Source of the DNA: Arenicellales bacterium
Lineage (GTDB): Bacteria > Pseudomonadota > Gammaproteobacteria > Arenicellales > JAJDZL01
Reading direction: 5' to 3'
Length of the DNA stretch: 64,000 nucleotides
NCBI GenBank assembly: GCA_958295885.1
Contig: OY282380.1
Span: 3,410,001 to 3,474,000 of the forward strand
In this document: piece after piece, positions 24,070-33,884 of the stretch
How positions within the stretch are numbered: the first letter of the stretch is position 1
Layout of the letters: every line of letters starts with the position of its first letter
Program-made: the position numbers and the translations under genes
The notes under the pieces: model-generated
Told to the model about the DNA's origin: nothing
Databases searched by the model: none
The model's input: the letters and a program-made list of their open reading frames with translations, nothing else

Positions 24070-25047
24070 ATGGCTAGTCCAGTTAGAGTTACGGTTACTG
24101 GTGCCGCCGGGCAAATCAGCTACGGATTGTTATTTCGAATTGCTTCGGGTCACATGCTGGGGCCAAATCAACCCATCATACTGCAGTTGCTGGAAATTAA
24201 ACCAGCGATGAAAGCACTGTCTGGGGTGGTGATGGAGCTGGATGATTGTGCATTTCCAACCTTAGTCGAAGTCATTGCGACAGACAATCCGGAGCTTGCG
24301 TTCGGAGATGCTGACTATGTTCTGATGGTTGGCGCACGCCCGCGGGGTCCAGGAATGGAGAGAAAAGATCTTTTGCAGGCCAACGCAAGAATTTTCACAA
24401 AACAGGGCACAATTCTAGATGAGAGCGCCAGTCGCAACGTACGGGTTTTGGTAGTTGGCAATCCTGCAAATACCAACGCCTTGATTACAGTCAGTAAACT
24501 CAGCAGGTTGGACTCCACACAGGTGACAGCGATGACTCGCTTAGATCACAATCGCGCCACGAGTCTGTTGGCAGGCGTAGTGGAAAGACCAACTACTTCG
24601 GTAAAACGCGTTGCCATTTGGGGCAATCATTCAACTACACAGTACCCGGACATTCATCATGCACTGGTGGATGGCAAGCCAGCGATGAATCTAGTTGATG
24701 AGGAGTGGATGACGGAAGAATTCATTCCGAGAGTTCAGAAGCGAGGTGCGGAAGTTATTGCCGCGCGAGGTCTTTCGAGCGCAGCTTCAGCTGGGTCTGC
24801 CGCGATGGATCATATCCGTACATGGATTGAAGGAACGAAATCGAATGACTGGACAAGCATGGCCGTTTATAGCGATGGTTCATATGGAGTTGAATCGGAA
24901 ATCATGTATTCCTTCCCTGTAAGGTGCAGAAGAGGCAAATACAAGATCGTTCAAGGTTTGAACATTAACGAATTCAGTCGAGAACGAATGACGGTCACTG
25001 AAAACGAATTGATCGAAGAACGCGACGCCATCCGTGACTTGCTCTGA
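24070..25047 (+). CDS. mdh: malate dehydrogenase
   Basis: 325 residues, NAD-dependent malate/oxaloacetate interconversion in the TCA cycle. Cytosolic-type MDH: N-terminal dinucleotide loop [10 protein letters not shown], substrate arginine region [34 protein letters not shown], and catalytic histidine in [12 protein letters not shown]. Length is typical (about 325). GGAAAAAAAGT precedes the ATG. Its end overlaps the next gene by 14 nt. Confidence 0.96.
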   Translation: MASPVRVTVTGAAGQISYGLLFRIASGHMLGPNQPIILQLLEIKPAMKALSGVVMELDDCAFPTLVEVIATDNPELAFGDADYVLMVGARPRGPGMERKDLLQANARIFTKQGTILDESASRNVRVLVVGNPANTNALITVSKLSRLDSTQVTAMTRLDHNRATSLLAGVVERPTTSVKRVAIWGNHSTTQYPDIHHALVDGKPAMNLVDEEWMTEEFIPRVQKRGAEVIAARGLSSAASAGSAAMDHIRTWIEGTKSNDWTSMAVYSDGSYGVESEIMYSFPVRCRRGKYKIVQGLNINEFSRERMTVTENELIEERDAIRDLL

Positions 25048-25888
25048 CCAGTTCAAATGTTCCGTTGTAATTCCAACTTACAACCGCTGCAGACTTCTCA
25101 GGCGTGCGCTTGAGTCCGTTTTTTGTCAGTCACTGCAGCCGCTTGAAGTAATCGTAGTTGATGACGGGTCAACCGACCTGACTCATGATTTCGTAAGAAC
25201 TGAATTCCCTGAAGTTGTCTTGGTCTCCCAGGACCGGGCAGGCGTAAGCGCGGCGAGAAACAAGGGCATTTCAAGCAGCAGCGGAGATTGGGTTGCTTTT
25301 TTGGATTCAGATGATGATTGGCATCCGCAAAAGTTGGAAAGACAGGCGACTTGGTGGTGCAGTCATTCAGATTTTCAAATTCTTCACTGTGACGAAATTT
25401 GGATTCGCAACGGCGTTCGGGTGAATAGCAAAAAACGCCACGCAAAATCTGGAGGCCGGATTTTTCCTCGCTGCTTGTCTCTTTGTCTCATCTCACCATC
25501 AGCTGCCGTCATTCATAAATCCGTATTTTCAGATGTTGGCGTTTTTGACGAAAATCTTCCAGTCTGCGAGGATTACGATCTTTGGCTGAGAATTTGCTCG
25601 AGATATCCAGTCGGTTATGTTGACGAGAAACTTGTCAATAAATTTGGAGGTCACAGTGATCAGCTGTCAAGGGCTTATCCAGCAATGGACCGCTATCGAG
25701 TGTATGCAATTCAAAAGCTGTTGAATAGTGAAACTCTGGAAAAAGAGGATAAACTGTTAGCTGTGACAACTCTCATCCAGAAACTGGAAATCTTGATCAA
25801 CGGCGCTCGCAAAAGAGGCAACTTGGCAAGAGTGCAAAAGTATGAGCGGTCACTGAAGGAATATTCGAACTTGCAGCAGGCAGAATAA
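25034..25888 (+). CDS. family 2 glycosyltransferase
   Basis: 284 residues. A GT-A fold: [20 protein letters not shown] at the N-terminus, [10 protein letters not shown], an [11 protein letters not shown] block and the metal-binding DSDDD near residue 95, then [10 protein letters not shown], the acidic base region typical of GT2 enzymes. No membrane segment. GTG start overlapping the mdh end by 14 nt. It is followed without a gap by the phosphorylase gene. The sugar and acceptor cannot be told; it would act on a cell-surface glycan or lipid. Confidence 0.88.
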   Translation: MTCSDQFKCSVVIPTYNRCRLLRRALESVFCQSLQPLEVIVVDDGSTDLTHDFVRTEFPEVVLVSQDRAGVSAARNKGISSSSGDWVAFLDSDDDWHPQKLERQATWWCSHSDFQILHCDEIWIRNGVRVNSKKRHAKSGGRIFPRCLSLCLISPSAAVIHKSVFSDVGVFDENLPVCEDYDLWLRICSRYPVGYVDEKLVNKFGGHSDQLSRAYPAMDRYRVYAIQKLLNSETLEKEDKLLAVTTLIQKLEILINGARKRGNLARVQKYERSLKEYSNLQQAE

Positions 25889-26710
25889 TTGTCATTTCCG
25901 GTAAACATCGTCGTCGCTTTACACTCAGAAGCCAAACCTATAATTGAATGCTTCGATTTGGAATTAAGTCATGAACTCTCAGAGTTTCCGGTCTACGAGA
26001 ATGAGCGCATAAGGCTGATACGCAGTGGAGTAGGGAAGCAGTCAGTCATTAGAGCTACGGAATTCTTGTCGAATTCTGACAGAGTTTCGCGTTATAGAGC
26101 TTGGTTGAATGTTGGAACAGCAGGTCATCATTCGTTTGCAGTCGGAACGGGTGTCTTAGTGAATAAAGTCGTTGACCAAGCAACAGGAAGATCCTGGTAT
26201 CCGTCAGCATTCTGCAGCGCCAGTTGGACTTGCGGTCAGGTCATTACAGTTGATGAAGCTGAACTGGATTACCAAGAAGATGCCTGTTTCGACATGGAAG
26301 CTGCCGGCTTTTATCCAACAGCATGCCGAAGTTCCCTTATCGACCTGATTTTTTGCTACAAAGTCATATCGGACAACATGACTCATCCTGTTCAGAACAT
26401 AACCCGTTCACTGGTAAATCAGCTAGTGAATTCTCATTTAGCCAGCATCAAAGTTCTGATTGATGAATTGGACAATCGAATTCAGATTGTGTCGGACAAA
26501 TATCTTCAACAAGACCTTACCGAAAGTTTTTCACAAAAATGGAGATTTACCGTAACGCAGCAGCTGCTGATGAGAAAGCTCTTGAATCGGTGCGCGGTTC
26601 TAGGATATGAAATCACTGCTGAGTCCGAGTCGATAGCACACTGTCGTGACTCACGCGCGGTGATTCGCACAATTGAAAAAACGTTGGATTCTCACTGGAA
26701 ACCAATATAG
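25889..26710 (+). CDS. nucleoside phosphorylase / nucleosidase-like protein
   Basis: 273 residues, similar in plan to the purine nucleoside phosphorylase/MTA-SAH nucleosidase fold. Seen: VNIVVALHSEAKPII at the N-terminus, IRSGVGKQSVI, LNVGTAGHHSF, and DMEAAGFYPTAC around residue 135, the counterpart of the EMEGAA ribose-binding motif. The C-terminal 90 residues are charged and not recognised. TTG start directly after the stop of the glycosyltransferase. Sits ahead of an SPL-type radical SAM gene and an SDR gene in one cassette. The base and sugar specificity are unknown. Confidence 0.75.
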   Translation: MSFPVNIVVALHSEAKPIIECFDLELSHELSEFPVYENERIRLIRSGVGKQSVIRATEFLSNSDRVSRYRAWLNVGTAGHHSFAVGTGVLVNKVVDQATGRSWYPSAFCSASWTCGQVITVDEAELDYQEDACFDMEAAGFYPTACRSSLIDLIFCYKVISDNMTHPVQNITRSLVNQLVNSHLASIKVLIDELDNRIQIVSDKYLQQDLTESFSQKWRFTVTQQLLMRKLLNRCAVLGYEITAESESIAHCRDSRAVIRTIEKTLDSHWKPI

Positions 26711-26719
26711 GAGAGAATC

Positions 26720-27715
26720 TTGTATAGAACGATATATGTTGAATATGATGTTCAGCATTCTCACAGAACTTCGTCGGTGCTTCAAAAGTTTCCGCTCGCG
26801 GAAGTAATTTATTGCGATCGATATACGGAAATTTTCAATCGTAAAGCTCAAAACTTTCGACTGCAGAAAAATAATTCAGCTCTGATTTTGGCACGAAAAC
26901 ATCAAGGACATGTGCAGTCAATTCCAACTGGTTACGGAGTAGGTGGTACGCACAATTATTATTTTTCCATAATGTTGAACTGCGTATTTGACTGTCGTTA
27001 CTGCTTTTTGCAGGGGATGTACAGATCGGCACACCATGTATTGTTCGTAAATTACGAAGACTTTGAACAGGCAATTGACGATGTTTCCTCACGTCATCAA
27101 GAGTCAGAGCAGATTTGGTTTTTCTCTGGCTATGACTGCGACAGTCTTGCATTAGAACCGGTGGCCGGATTAGCGGGATTTTTTATAGATGCGCTGCATT
27201 CCAAGCAGAATATTTGGTTGGAACTTCGTACAAAGAGCACACAGATACGTTCTTTGCTTGAAAGGCCTCCAGCATCAAATGTTGTTGCTGCTTTCAGCAT
27301 TACTCCTGAGAATATATCGGACGAACTGGAACACGGAGTTCCATCTGTAGGCAAGAGAATATCAGCGATGCAAAATCTTCAGGAAGCGGGTTGGAAAATA
27401 GGACTGCGCTTTGATCCATTGATTTATTCAGCTGATTTCAAAGATCAATATTCTGATCTTTTTCGAAGCATATTTTCTCGAATTGATCTTGATCTGCTGC
27501 ACTCAGTCAGTATTGGTGTTTTTCGGCTGCCGTCGGTATTCTACAAAAGAATGGAGCGGCTTTATTGGAGCGATAATTTTATGGCGCAGCCCTTTGACAC
27601 TCACAATGGCGTTGTTTCGTATCCAAGACATATTGATAATGCAATGAAAACGTGGTGTTTCAGTGAAATCAATCAATATTTGCAGGAAGATCGGCAAATT
27701 TTTTGCATTGATTGA
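26720..27715 (+). CDS. SPL-family radical SAM protein (spore photoproduct lyase-like)
   Basis: 331 residues. The 4Fe-4S/SAM motif is C88-x3-C92-x2-C95 (NCVFDCRYCF), the spacing of SplB/COG1533 enzymes. Also seen are the upstream YYFSIMLNC, WLELRTKS and VVAAFSITPE strands of the barrel. SplB reverses the thymine dimer known as the spore photoproduct, but many relatives in non-sporulating bacteria have unknown substrates. TTG start with AGGAG about 8 nt upstream. Nine nt after the phosphorylase and ten nt before the SDR gene. Confidence 0.82.
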   Translation: MYRTIYVEYDVQHSHRTSSVLQKFPLAEVIYCDRYTEIFNRKAQNFRLQKNNSALILARKHQGHVQSIPTGYGVGGTHNYYFSIMLNCVFDCRYCFLQGMYRSAHHVLFVNYEDFEQAIDDVSSRHQESEQIWFFSGYDCDSLALEPVAGLAGFFIDALHSKQNIWLELRTKSTQIRSLLERPPASNVVAAFSITPENISDELEHGVPSVGKRISAMQNLQEAGWKIGLRFDPLIYSADFKDQYSDLFRSIFSRIDLDLLHSVSIGVFRLPSVFYKRMERLYWSDNFMAQPFDTHNGVVSYPRHIDNAMKTWCFSEINQYLQEDRQIFCID

Positions 27716-27724
27716 GGGTCCCAA

Positions 27725-28432
27725 TTGACGGATCGATTTACATTAGTCACCGGGTGCAGTTCAGGTATTGGCGAAGCGGTCGCCAATCGTCTGCTAGCAG
27801 AAGGACACCAGGTATTGGGAGTGTCCCGAAGCAGGGGCAGATCCAGTGTTGATTTTGATTCGAAATTTCAGTTCGAATCAGTTGACTTGTCTGATTTACG
27901 AATGCTGGAAGTAAGTTTACCAAAGTTGGCTAAAGCGTATCCCGATGTAGATTCCATTGTGTTTTGCGCTGGCATTGGCAGATTCGGCAATCTGGAAGAA
28001 TTTTCCTATGTTCAAATCGCACAGATCATTGAAGTCAATCTAACTGCACAACTTTTTTTGGCCAAGGCTTTTCTTTCTCTTTTTAAATCAAGAAGACGCG
28101 GAAATCTTGTATTTATTGGATCGGAATCGGCATTGTCAGGGGGACGAAGAGGAGTCGCCTACACCGCTTCAAAGTCAGGAATTCAGGGAATAGCAAGAGC
28201 ATTGCGAAGTGAATGTTCTGCGAGTGGCGTTCATATTGGCGTCGTTACTCTGGGAATGACAAAATCAAAATTTTATGACGCTGCGAAATTCACTCATGGA
28301 GATTTGCCGGAAAATTTTATTCGACCTGAGGATGTTGCCGATGCGGTTTCGCTTATGCTTCACAGCCGTGCAGGTACTGTAATTGACGAAATTAGAATGT
28401 CACCATTGAAATCAGTGATTCAAAGGAAATAG
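27725..28432 (+). CDS. short-chain dehydrogenase/reductase
   Basis: 235 residues. Rossmann glycine motif VTGCSSGIGEA near residue 8, VDLSDL, the FCAGIG strand in place of NNAG, the catalytic serine in IGSESALS, and Y146-x3-K150 (AYTASKSG). No membrane segment. TTG start with GAGGG upstream. Third gene of the phosphorylase/SPL/SDR cassette. Likely uses NADP(H) or NAD(H) on a small carbonyl or alcohol; the substrate is unknown. Confidence 0.88.
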   Translation: MTDRFTLVTGCSSGIGEAVANRLLAEGHQVLGVSRSRGRSSVDFDSKFQFESVDLSDLRMLEVSLPKLAKAYPDVDSIVFCAGIGRFGNLEEFSYVQIAQIIEVNLTAQLFLAKAFLSLFKSRRRGNLVFIGSESALSGGRRGVAYTASKSGIQGIARALRSECSASGVHIGVVTLGMTKSKFYDAAKFTHGDLPENFIRPEDVADAVSLMLHSRAGTVIDEIRMSPLKSVIQRK

Positions 28433-29096
28433 ATGCCAGATTTTTTATCACACAAACTAACTGAACCGAACTGACATTGAGCAAATGTTGCCAGCATCTC
28501 TCAAAAACCTGAAGTGCATTTTCCGTGAATGCCAACTTTTGGTAAAGTATGGGCGAATGATGGAATTCTCCTCCTCATTCAATCGATTCGTCATTGCAGT
28601 CGAATTTCAGACTGTTCCGCATTCTTTTTTTATTTTCTCATAAATCGATAATCTCTTAAATATGGAATTCAATGAAATGCATTACGCTGCTTGGCAGAAT
28701 GTTCGCCTTGAAAAAATCAAAATATTTGATTGATCTTAAACGTTGAAGAAAGCGATTGCATAGAATGCACCTTCTCAACTCTTGCAAATATTTCTTGACT
28801 TTTGCCTTCAGGGACTTGGAAAAAACCAACTCGGCCAGCAATTTCAGTATCTCCACTGGATTACGCTACGGAGTTGTCTGGAGCACCCGCGATTCAATTT
28901 CACATGTTTTCATGAATATGGAAGCATTTGCCGGCGGCAAAACAAAATGAGGATGCTGCAAACCGGCAGCAACAATATATACGAAAAGACTTTGACTCCA
29001 AGACAAGCAAACTAATGGGGGATTAGCTATAGCATGCTTTGCGGTTTTGCAACATGTTTGCAGAACAATGGAATGAGGACACAGACAACCGTAAAA
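28433..29096 (+). other. low-coding region without a supportable gene
   Basis: Short overlapping frames around 28756-29015 exist in two phases but none has a ribosome-binding site, a family motif or a steady codon pattern. The stretch may contain the remains of a coding sequence. No RNA gene or strong promoter is apparent. Confidence 0.4.
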
Positions 29097-29530
29097 ATGA
29101 AATTTTTTGGCGCGTTTGACAGCGACAGTGAATGGACGAACTTTATGGTAAAGAATGATGATTCATTCCTAAGTAGGCTAGCGAATTGCATGGAATTCGA
29201 GATTCACAGAGAAATTTATTATTTGGATGTTGTGTACTGCAAAAAAGAGAACAGGATAAATTCCTTTTGGGTCATCCTGATCATGTATATCCGAACTGTC
29301 TGCATGCGGTCGTCGAACATGAAAACAACAGTAAAAGTGTTCGCGAGGAAATGTATGCCTTGCTCAGGGTTCTGTTACCTCTCAAGGTGCTGATTTTCTA
29401 TGATTACGACGAATGGACTAAACTTAAAACTCAAAATCATACTGAGTGGTTGGATGAAAAATTTGCCAGCTTATTTAGCTTGGGCAAAGCAGTGCGAGAC
29501 GCTTGGCCGGAATCAGAAGATTCGGAGTAG
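29097..29530 (+). pseudogene. frameshifted hypothetical gene
   Basis: Two overlapping frames join into one plausible protein. The first (from ATG 29097) reads MKFFGAFDSDSEWTNFM and runs to YLDVVYCKK. The second continues REQDKFLLGHPDHVYPNCLHA through to the stop at 29530. They meet at a run of six A (29241-29246); one additional A would restore a protein of roughly 145 residues with a charged, aromatic C-terminal half. I do not recognise the family. Either a real single-base loss or a sequencing error in the homopolymer. A second possible phase change near 29100 could extend the N-terminus. Confidence 0.5.
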
Positions 29531-29543
29531 AATTACCTGCTGT

Positions 29544-29902
29544 TCACTGTTTGGCAGCCAGGCCGAGCAGTCCGGTTTCATCTAGGACTTCATACACTTG
29601 CTGTTTGATGAACTCGGTATCCGTTTTCAACATCGCATTCTCTTTCAAAAACTCGACATCGGATTTAAGAACGGCAACGTCGGTTTTAAGGGCAGTGAAG
29701 TCGGTTCTAAGAACGGTAGAGTCGGACTTTAGGAGGGCGACTCATCTCTGATGTCTATCATCAACACCACGATTGCAATCATCGCAGCACCGAAAATCGA
29801 AACAATCCAGAAAAAATATTTTTCCCGGATTCGATTTGACGCTTCAAGTGCTGTAACCCTGTGTTCGGATTGCAACTCGTCGCATCTTATTACATATTCC
29901 AT
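29544..29902 (-). pseudogene. membrane-anchored coiled-coil gene, copy 1, frameshifted
   Basis: Starts (minus strand) at ATG 29902, MEYVIRCDELQSEHRVTAL, then a basic RIREK and one membrane helix WIVSIFGAAMIAIVVLMI. After DIRDE the frame ends in SPS-stop, but the other frame continues a coiled coil with LKSD/LRTD/LKTD/LKSD heptads and ends in VLDETGLLGLAAKQ. Compared with copy 2, one T is missing near 29743, causing the shift. There is no start codon for the second frame. No family is recognised. Confidence 0.65.
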
Positions 29903-30010
29903 GTAATTCCTCAATACAACATGAATCAAATCAACTGCGCGGCTTCGTCCTGTCGAATCTCTTCGATGAACAGCTGTCCGGATTGCTTGATCTGTCGCAG
30001 CTGAGTGCGG

Positions 30011-30175
30011 AAGCATATCACACTGATTGTGGAGGACACACTCCCAAGTAGTGTTGCGTCTGATGCTCCGCGGAATGAACCGCTGGGATTACGGTTAATC
30101 TGTCTTTACAATTCCAGTATGGATAATCGGCCGAGTAGCATTGCCAATTGTTCACTGTTTGGCAGCCAGCTCAAG
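30011..30175. repeat. diverged duplicated block (partner at 31289-31436)
   Basis: The sequence beyond the 3' end of coiled-coil copy 2 matches that beyond copy 3: shared words include TCACACTGA, CGTCTGATGC, CCGCGGA, TTAATCTGTC/CTAATCTGTC and TTCACTGT. A short part of the same block also lies at 29523-29550 beside copy 1. The duplication unit therefore included more than the gene. Confidence 0.6.
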
Positions 30176-30492
30176 CAGTCCAGTTTCATCTAGGACTTCA
30201 TACACCTGCTGTTTGATGAACTCGGTATCCGTTTTCAACACCGCATTCTCTTTCAAAAACGTGACATCGGTTTTAAGGTCAGTGACGTCGGTTTTAAGAA
30301 CAGTAAAGTCGGACTTTAGGAGGGCGCGACATCATCTCTGATGTCTATCATCAATACCACGATTGCAATCATCGCAACACCGAAAATCGAAGTAATCCAG
30401 AAAAAATATTTTTCCCGGATTCGATTTGACGTTTCAAGTGCTGTAACTCTGCGCTCGGTTTGCAACTCGTCGCGTGTTACAACATTTTCCAT
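30152..30492 (-). pseudogene. membrane-anchored coiled-coil gene, copy 2, frameshifted
   Basis: Same architecture as copy 1: MENVVTRDELQTERRVTALE, RIREK, the helix WITSIFGVAMIAIVVLMI, DIRDDVA, then LKSD/LKTD heptads and the tail VLDETGLLELAAKQ. Here the frame is broken by two additional bases (a CG duplication near 30329). Both copies therefore lose the frame at the same junction through different indels. Restored, the protein would have about 113 residues with a cytosolic head, a single membrane segment and a coiled-coil tail. Confidence 0.65.
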
Positions 30493-31412
30493 GTCATTCC
30501 TCAATCGAATGTGGTTCCACAGGTCAACTCTCTCTTCCGAGTTTCGTTTACACCGAAAGGTTGATGAATTCGGAACCTGAACCTCGTTCGCTAAACCAAG
30601 CCTTACTTGACTTAGCTTTTATGCTGAAGTCTCCGCACTTGAAGTTTCTTGCGACCGTCCCTCGCTCCTATAGTTATGCGAAGAATTTTTGCACACCCTG
30701 TAGTATACAGTGATTTTGGTGCCAGCAGCTTGCAGAACCAGTTTTTGCCTAATATCACAAATTAATTCGCCTAGAGGAGGTTTGGTGGTGGAAAAATTAA
30801 ATCTTTCCACCGCTATTGATGAGCAAGTTCGAGAACATTCTCAAATTCTTCAATTTCCAAGTCCGGTACAGCGGATTCCGTCGGTTACTCTTTACGCTCA
30901 GCAGGATGGGAAAGCTATGCAGTAGAAATCTGAGAATCCATTTTTATAACGAACCTTGTCGACTTGACAGCAAGAGCAGTAGTCGAGTGAAAGGAATCTG
31001 TCACTTCGCTGGAAGAATTGTCAGATTGTGATCCGGCAACGTTGGAGGTCAGCAGCATTTTTCGCTAGGTAGTCGGTTGCTAACACTCCTTCGGGAGAAG
31101 TAGACGCATGCCTCATATTGGGTTCCGAAATCTTCACCCTGTCAGTGAATCTGAATTGCAAGAGAGTGCTCCTTGGATTCTAGAATCTCCAAAATTGCTC
31201 AATCTATGAAAAGAGGCCACTTCACTCATCATTGTTCAATGATGCCTAAATCTCTTGATTCTGAGGAAGTCCACAAAATAATGCAGGATAGCATGTCACA
31301 CTGACTGCGCAGGAAATACTCCCTGCAGTGATCGTCTGATGCCCCGCGGAGACTGCGGCTAATCTGTCATTGCAATTCCATTTTGAATGAATCCGAGTAG
31401 AATTACAGCTGT
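30493..31412. other. decayed region between coiled-coil copies 2 and 3
   Basis: No convincing gene. A weakly structured segment near 30690-30790 resembles 31665-31770 (both hold CTGTA-N3-TACAG and a GCAGAACC/GCAGAATCC word), so another element was duplicated here. Short frames exist but lack family motifs. Confidence 0.4.
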
Positions 31413-31592
31413 TCACTGTCGAGCTGCCATGTCGAGCAGTCCGGTTTCATCTAGGACTTCATACACCCATTGCTTGATGAACTCGGCATCCGTTTTCAAC
31501 ACCGCATTCTCTTTCAAAAACGCGACGTCACTTTTAAGAACGGCAACATCGTTTTTGAGAACGGTAAAATCAGACTTCAATTGGGCAACATC
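31413..31592 (-). pseudogene. membrane-anchored coiled-coil gene, copy 3, N-terminally truncated
   Basis: Only the coiled-coil half survives: DVAQLKSDFTVLKNDV, further LKSD heptads, LKENAVLKTDAEFIKQ and the tail VLDETGLLDMAARQ. It shows the undisturbed junction DVAQLKSD that supports the reading of copies 1 and 2. Upstream sequence no longer matches the membrane-anchor part. No start codon or ribosome site is seen. Confidence 0.6.
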
Positions 31593-32630
31593 GAATGTCT
31601 TGTTTGGCCTGTCTTTATTCTGATATCGAATTTTTAATGTCCCTCAGACGTTCAACGTATTTCTAGCATACTCTGTAAAATACAGTAACTTTGGGCGGTC
31701 GTTCGCAGAATCCGTTGCTGCTAAATATTGCCAGTTAGTTTACTGGGTCACTTAAAAACAGATCGAGAAATTATTCAATGCCGTTGGATTGGGACAAAGA
31801 GAAGGGCCAAATATGAGAACTTGAGCAGACAATTACAAAGTCACACATTCCTGAAATTTTTGAAATCCTGTGTTAGTCTCGGGAAGAGTTAATTCTTTCA
31901 CGTGCAGAAGTCGCAATAAAATAGAAAAAAACGGAAGAGGATATTGCAGCTGGAGAAACAGGATGAAATTCGCGAAGCCAAGTTATGTTCGATTGGAACA
32001 GTCAGCCTCCACAGTTTATCCTCGGCCAATCGCTCTGATCTTTATTCTAAACCCAGCCGCTGGAGAACCTACTGAAGAAATGTTTCATGCTCTACCACAT
32101 CAGGAACTAGAAAGCATTCTCATAAAAAAATCGCTTCCTTCTGCAAAAAGCCAGAATTCTTGATCTTTGTCTTACGAATTTCTTGTATTTAAAGACTCTT
32201 TTAAAGAACTAGAAAAAAATCGAAGTCGCAATTTCGGTTTTTGTTTGTATGAGCGATATCGCTCGATTATCTTCGGCAACATCGATGACTTCAGCGTAAA
32301 TATGGCTCGTGGACATCACGGGAATCGCAAATTTATTTTGAGGAATCTTGAAGATTACCAACTTTTAGACTCGAACATTTACAACCAAAAAGTCATGCGG
32401 CGGTCGAATTGAGCAGATAGTCGACAAAGTGGGATGAAAATTTAGATCTAAACAATGTTGCACAATCAGGAGACTGGTAGACATCTACCGGATTTTCGAA
32501 CTACAGTCATAGTCGAATATCGATTGAACAGGCAGCGGACTACTTTGCCATGAAAGTGAAAAATGTCACTGTCTTGGAATACAAACTTTTGGAACTTGGA
32601 GTTTCTGGGAAATGAATCTTGAGATTAAAC
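31593..32630. other. low-coding region upstream of mcrC end
   Basis: Two short plus-strand frames (31963-32163 and 32167-32412) and a trailing one ending at about 32613 could be scraps of one or more genes; none shows a family motif or a good ribosome site. I see no RNA gene. Taken with the neighbouring pseudogenes, this is probably decayed sequence. Confidence 0.35.
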
Positions 32631-33878
32631 TCAAAAATTGTTTTTAACAATGTTATCGAGTGTTTTGGGGACACTGCTTAAATTTCCAACATCAACTGTC
32701 GCTATGTCTACGACGACATCCGAACTAGACGCCCGCCAACGACGGTGAATTGAATTTGATTTTCCTAAGTCTTTATGCCATGGATATAGAAGAATTACCC
32801 GCTTAGATTCGTACGCTTGAGCATACACAAGAATTTGGTAAATATCGGATATGTTTATTCCCATTTGGTCAGCATTGGGTTCGAGGCGTTTCCACTTTGT
32901 ATCAAGAATGATTGTGTTTTGCTGTGACCCGATCACTGCATCTGGGCGCAGGCTGAAAAGAGAATTTCCATTTTGTTTCAACGCAGATCGCTTCTGCTGC
33001 TGTAAGAATACTTCGTTGCCTTGGGGTTGCAGAACTCGTTTTAGAGAATTTCCAATATACTTTTCAAACAAGTCATTCATTGGAAACAACAAAGAAAATC
33101 CTTGTGTTGAACCGCTTTTCGTACTTTGCCACAGATCATCCAGAAAAACGAGAGCAAGGTTGAACAGAATTCTATAGGCTGTATTGGTTCGATCAAAATG
33201 AACGAATTTAAGGAGAGAATGCGGGTCGGTCGCGTCACTCACTTGTTCAAACCGTGTCTCGAGCTCCCTCAATAGCCGATAATTCGTAAGTGATTTGGTA
33301 TTTCTGGACAGACGCAAGATTATCGCCTTAAAGATACGATTCAGTGGTGTGTCTACCGACAAGTTGTCAAAACCACAGGCGAGGATATCTGGTCGAACTG
33401 CAAGATGGGTTAGCTGACGCGCAACGTTTAATTTTCCTCGCAACAACCGAAGGTCTTCTCTATAGTTAACATAGCGACGGGACAGACCGCGATGAACTTG
33501 AGCAACCAGTTTCGTAGCGAAAAGTTGAGTGACGATTTCGAGGAGATTATAGCGTTGGGTATCCAATGCCGCGAGTTCACCGTCTGCTACTTTGAGATCT
33601 TTCGCAACATTGATCATTCGAACAAGTGCTTTACGGACATTTTCGTCTTTGTCGTCTATTTTAGGCAGTATTTCAAGAGTATGGCTAGGCGTGGACAGCA
33701 CTCCTACTACCTGACCTGCTTTTAGTCCATGGCTGGTACGAGCTAAAATAGCATTGCTATTTAAATTCAATCGTTTAGCCGAGCGTTCAGCATGAATTTG
33801 AAATTGCTGAAGATTACGCTCCGTAAGCCTGTGATCTACAGCAGGAAGTGTTTGCCACTCCCGACAGGTAAGGATCAT
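32631..33878 (-). CDS. mcrC: McrC-family restriction endonuclease subunit
   Basis: 415 residues, the nuclease partner of McrB. The N-terminal half has the family pattern (GVLSTPSHTLEILPKID, LRLLRGKLNVARQ). The C-terminal PD-(D/E)xK site is visible as RPD313 and LD326-x-K328 (ILDTKWK), followed by ISDIYQILVYAQAY. It starts seven nt after the McrB stop, so the two are translated together. In this system McrB recognises modified DNA and, with GTP, drives McrC cleavage. The gene appears intact. Confidence 0.92.
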   Translation of the reverse strand: MILTCREWQTLPAVDHRLTERNLQQFQIHAERSAKRLNLNSNAILARTSHGLKAGQVVGVLSTPSHTLEILPKIDDKDENVRKALVRMINVAKDLKVADGELAALDTQRYNLLEIVTQLFATKLVAQVHRGLSRRYVNYREDLRLLRGKLNVARQLTHLAVRPDILACGFDNLSVDTPLNRIFKAIILRLSRNTKSLTNYRLLRELETRFEQVSDATDPHSLLKFVHFDRTNTAYRILFNLALVFLDDLWQSTKSGSTQGFSLLFPMNDLFEKYIGNSLKRVLQPQGNEVFLQQQKRSALKQNGNSLFSLRPDAVIGSQQNTIILDTKWKRLEPNADQMGINISDIYQILVYAQAYESKRVILLYPWHKDLGKSNSIHRRWRASSSDVVVDIATVDVGNLSSVPKTLDNIVKNNF

Positions 33879-33884
33879 AACTGC

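Noticed and set aside
29729-30331. Programmed frameshift joining the membrane anchor and coiled coil
   Set aside because: No clear slippery heptamer; the two copies differ by different indels, which fits independent decay better. Kept only as a question in the findings.
30698-31685. CTGTA-N3-TACAG palindromes (30698-30710, 31673-31685) as LexA sites
   Set aside because: The half-site spacing is too short (N5 between CTGT and ACAG, where the enterobacterial LexA site has N8), and no gene follows; they are better explained as part of a duplicated block.
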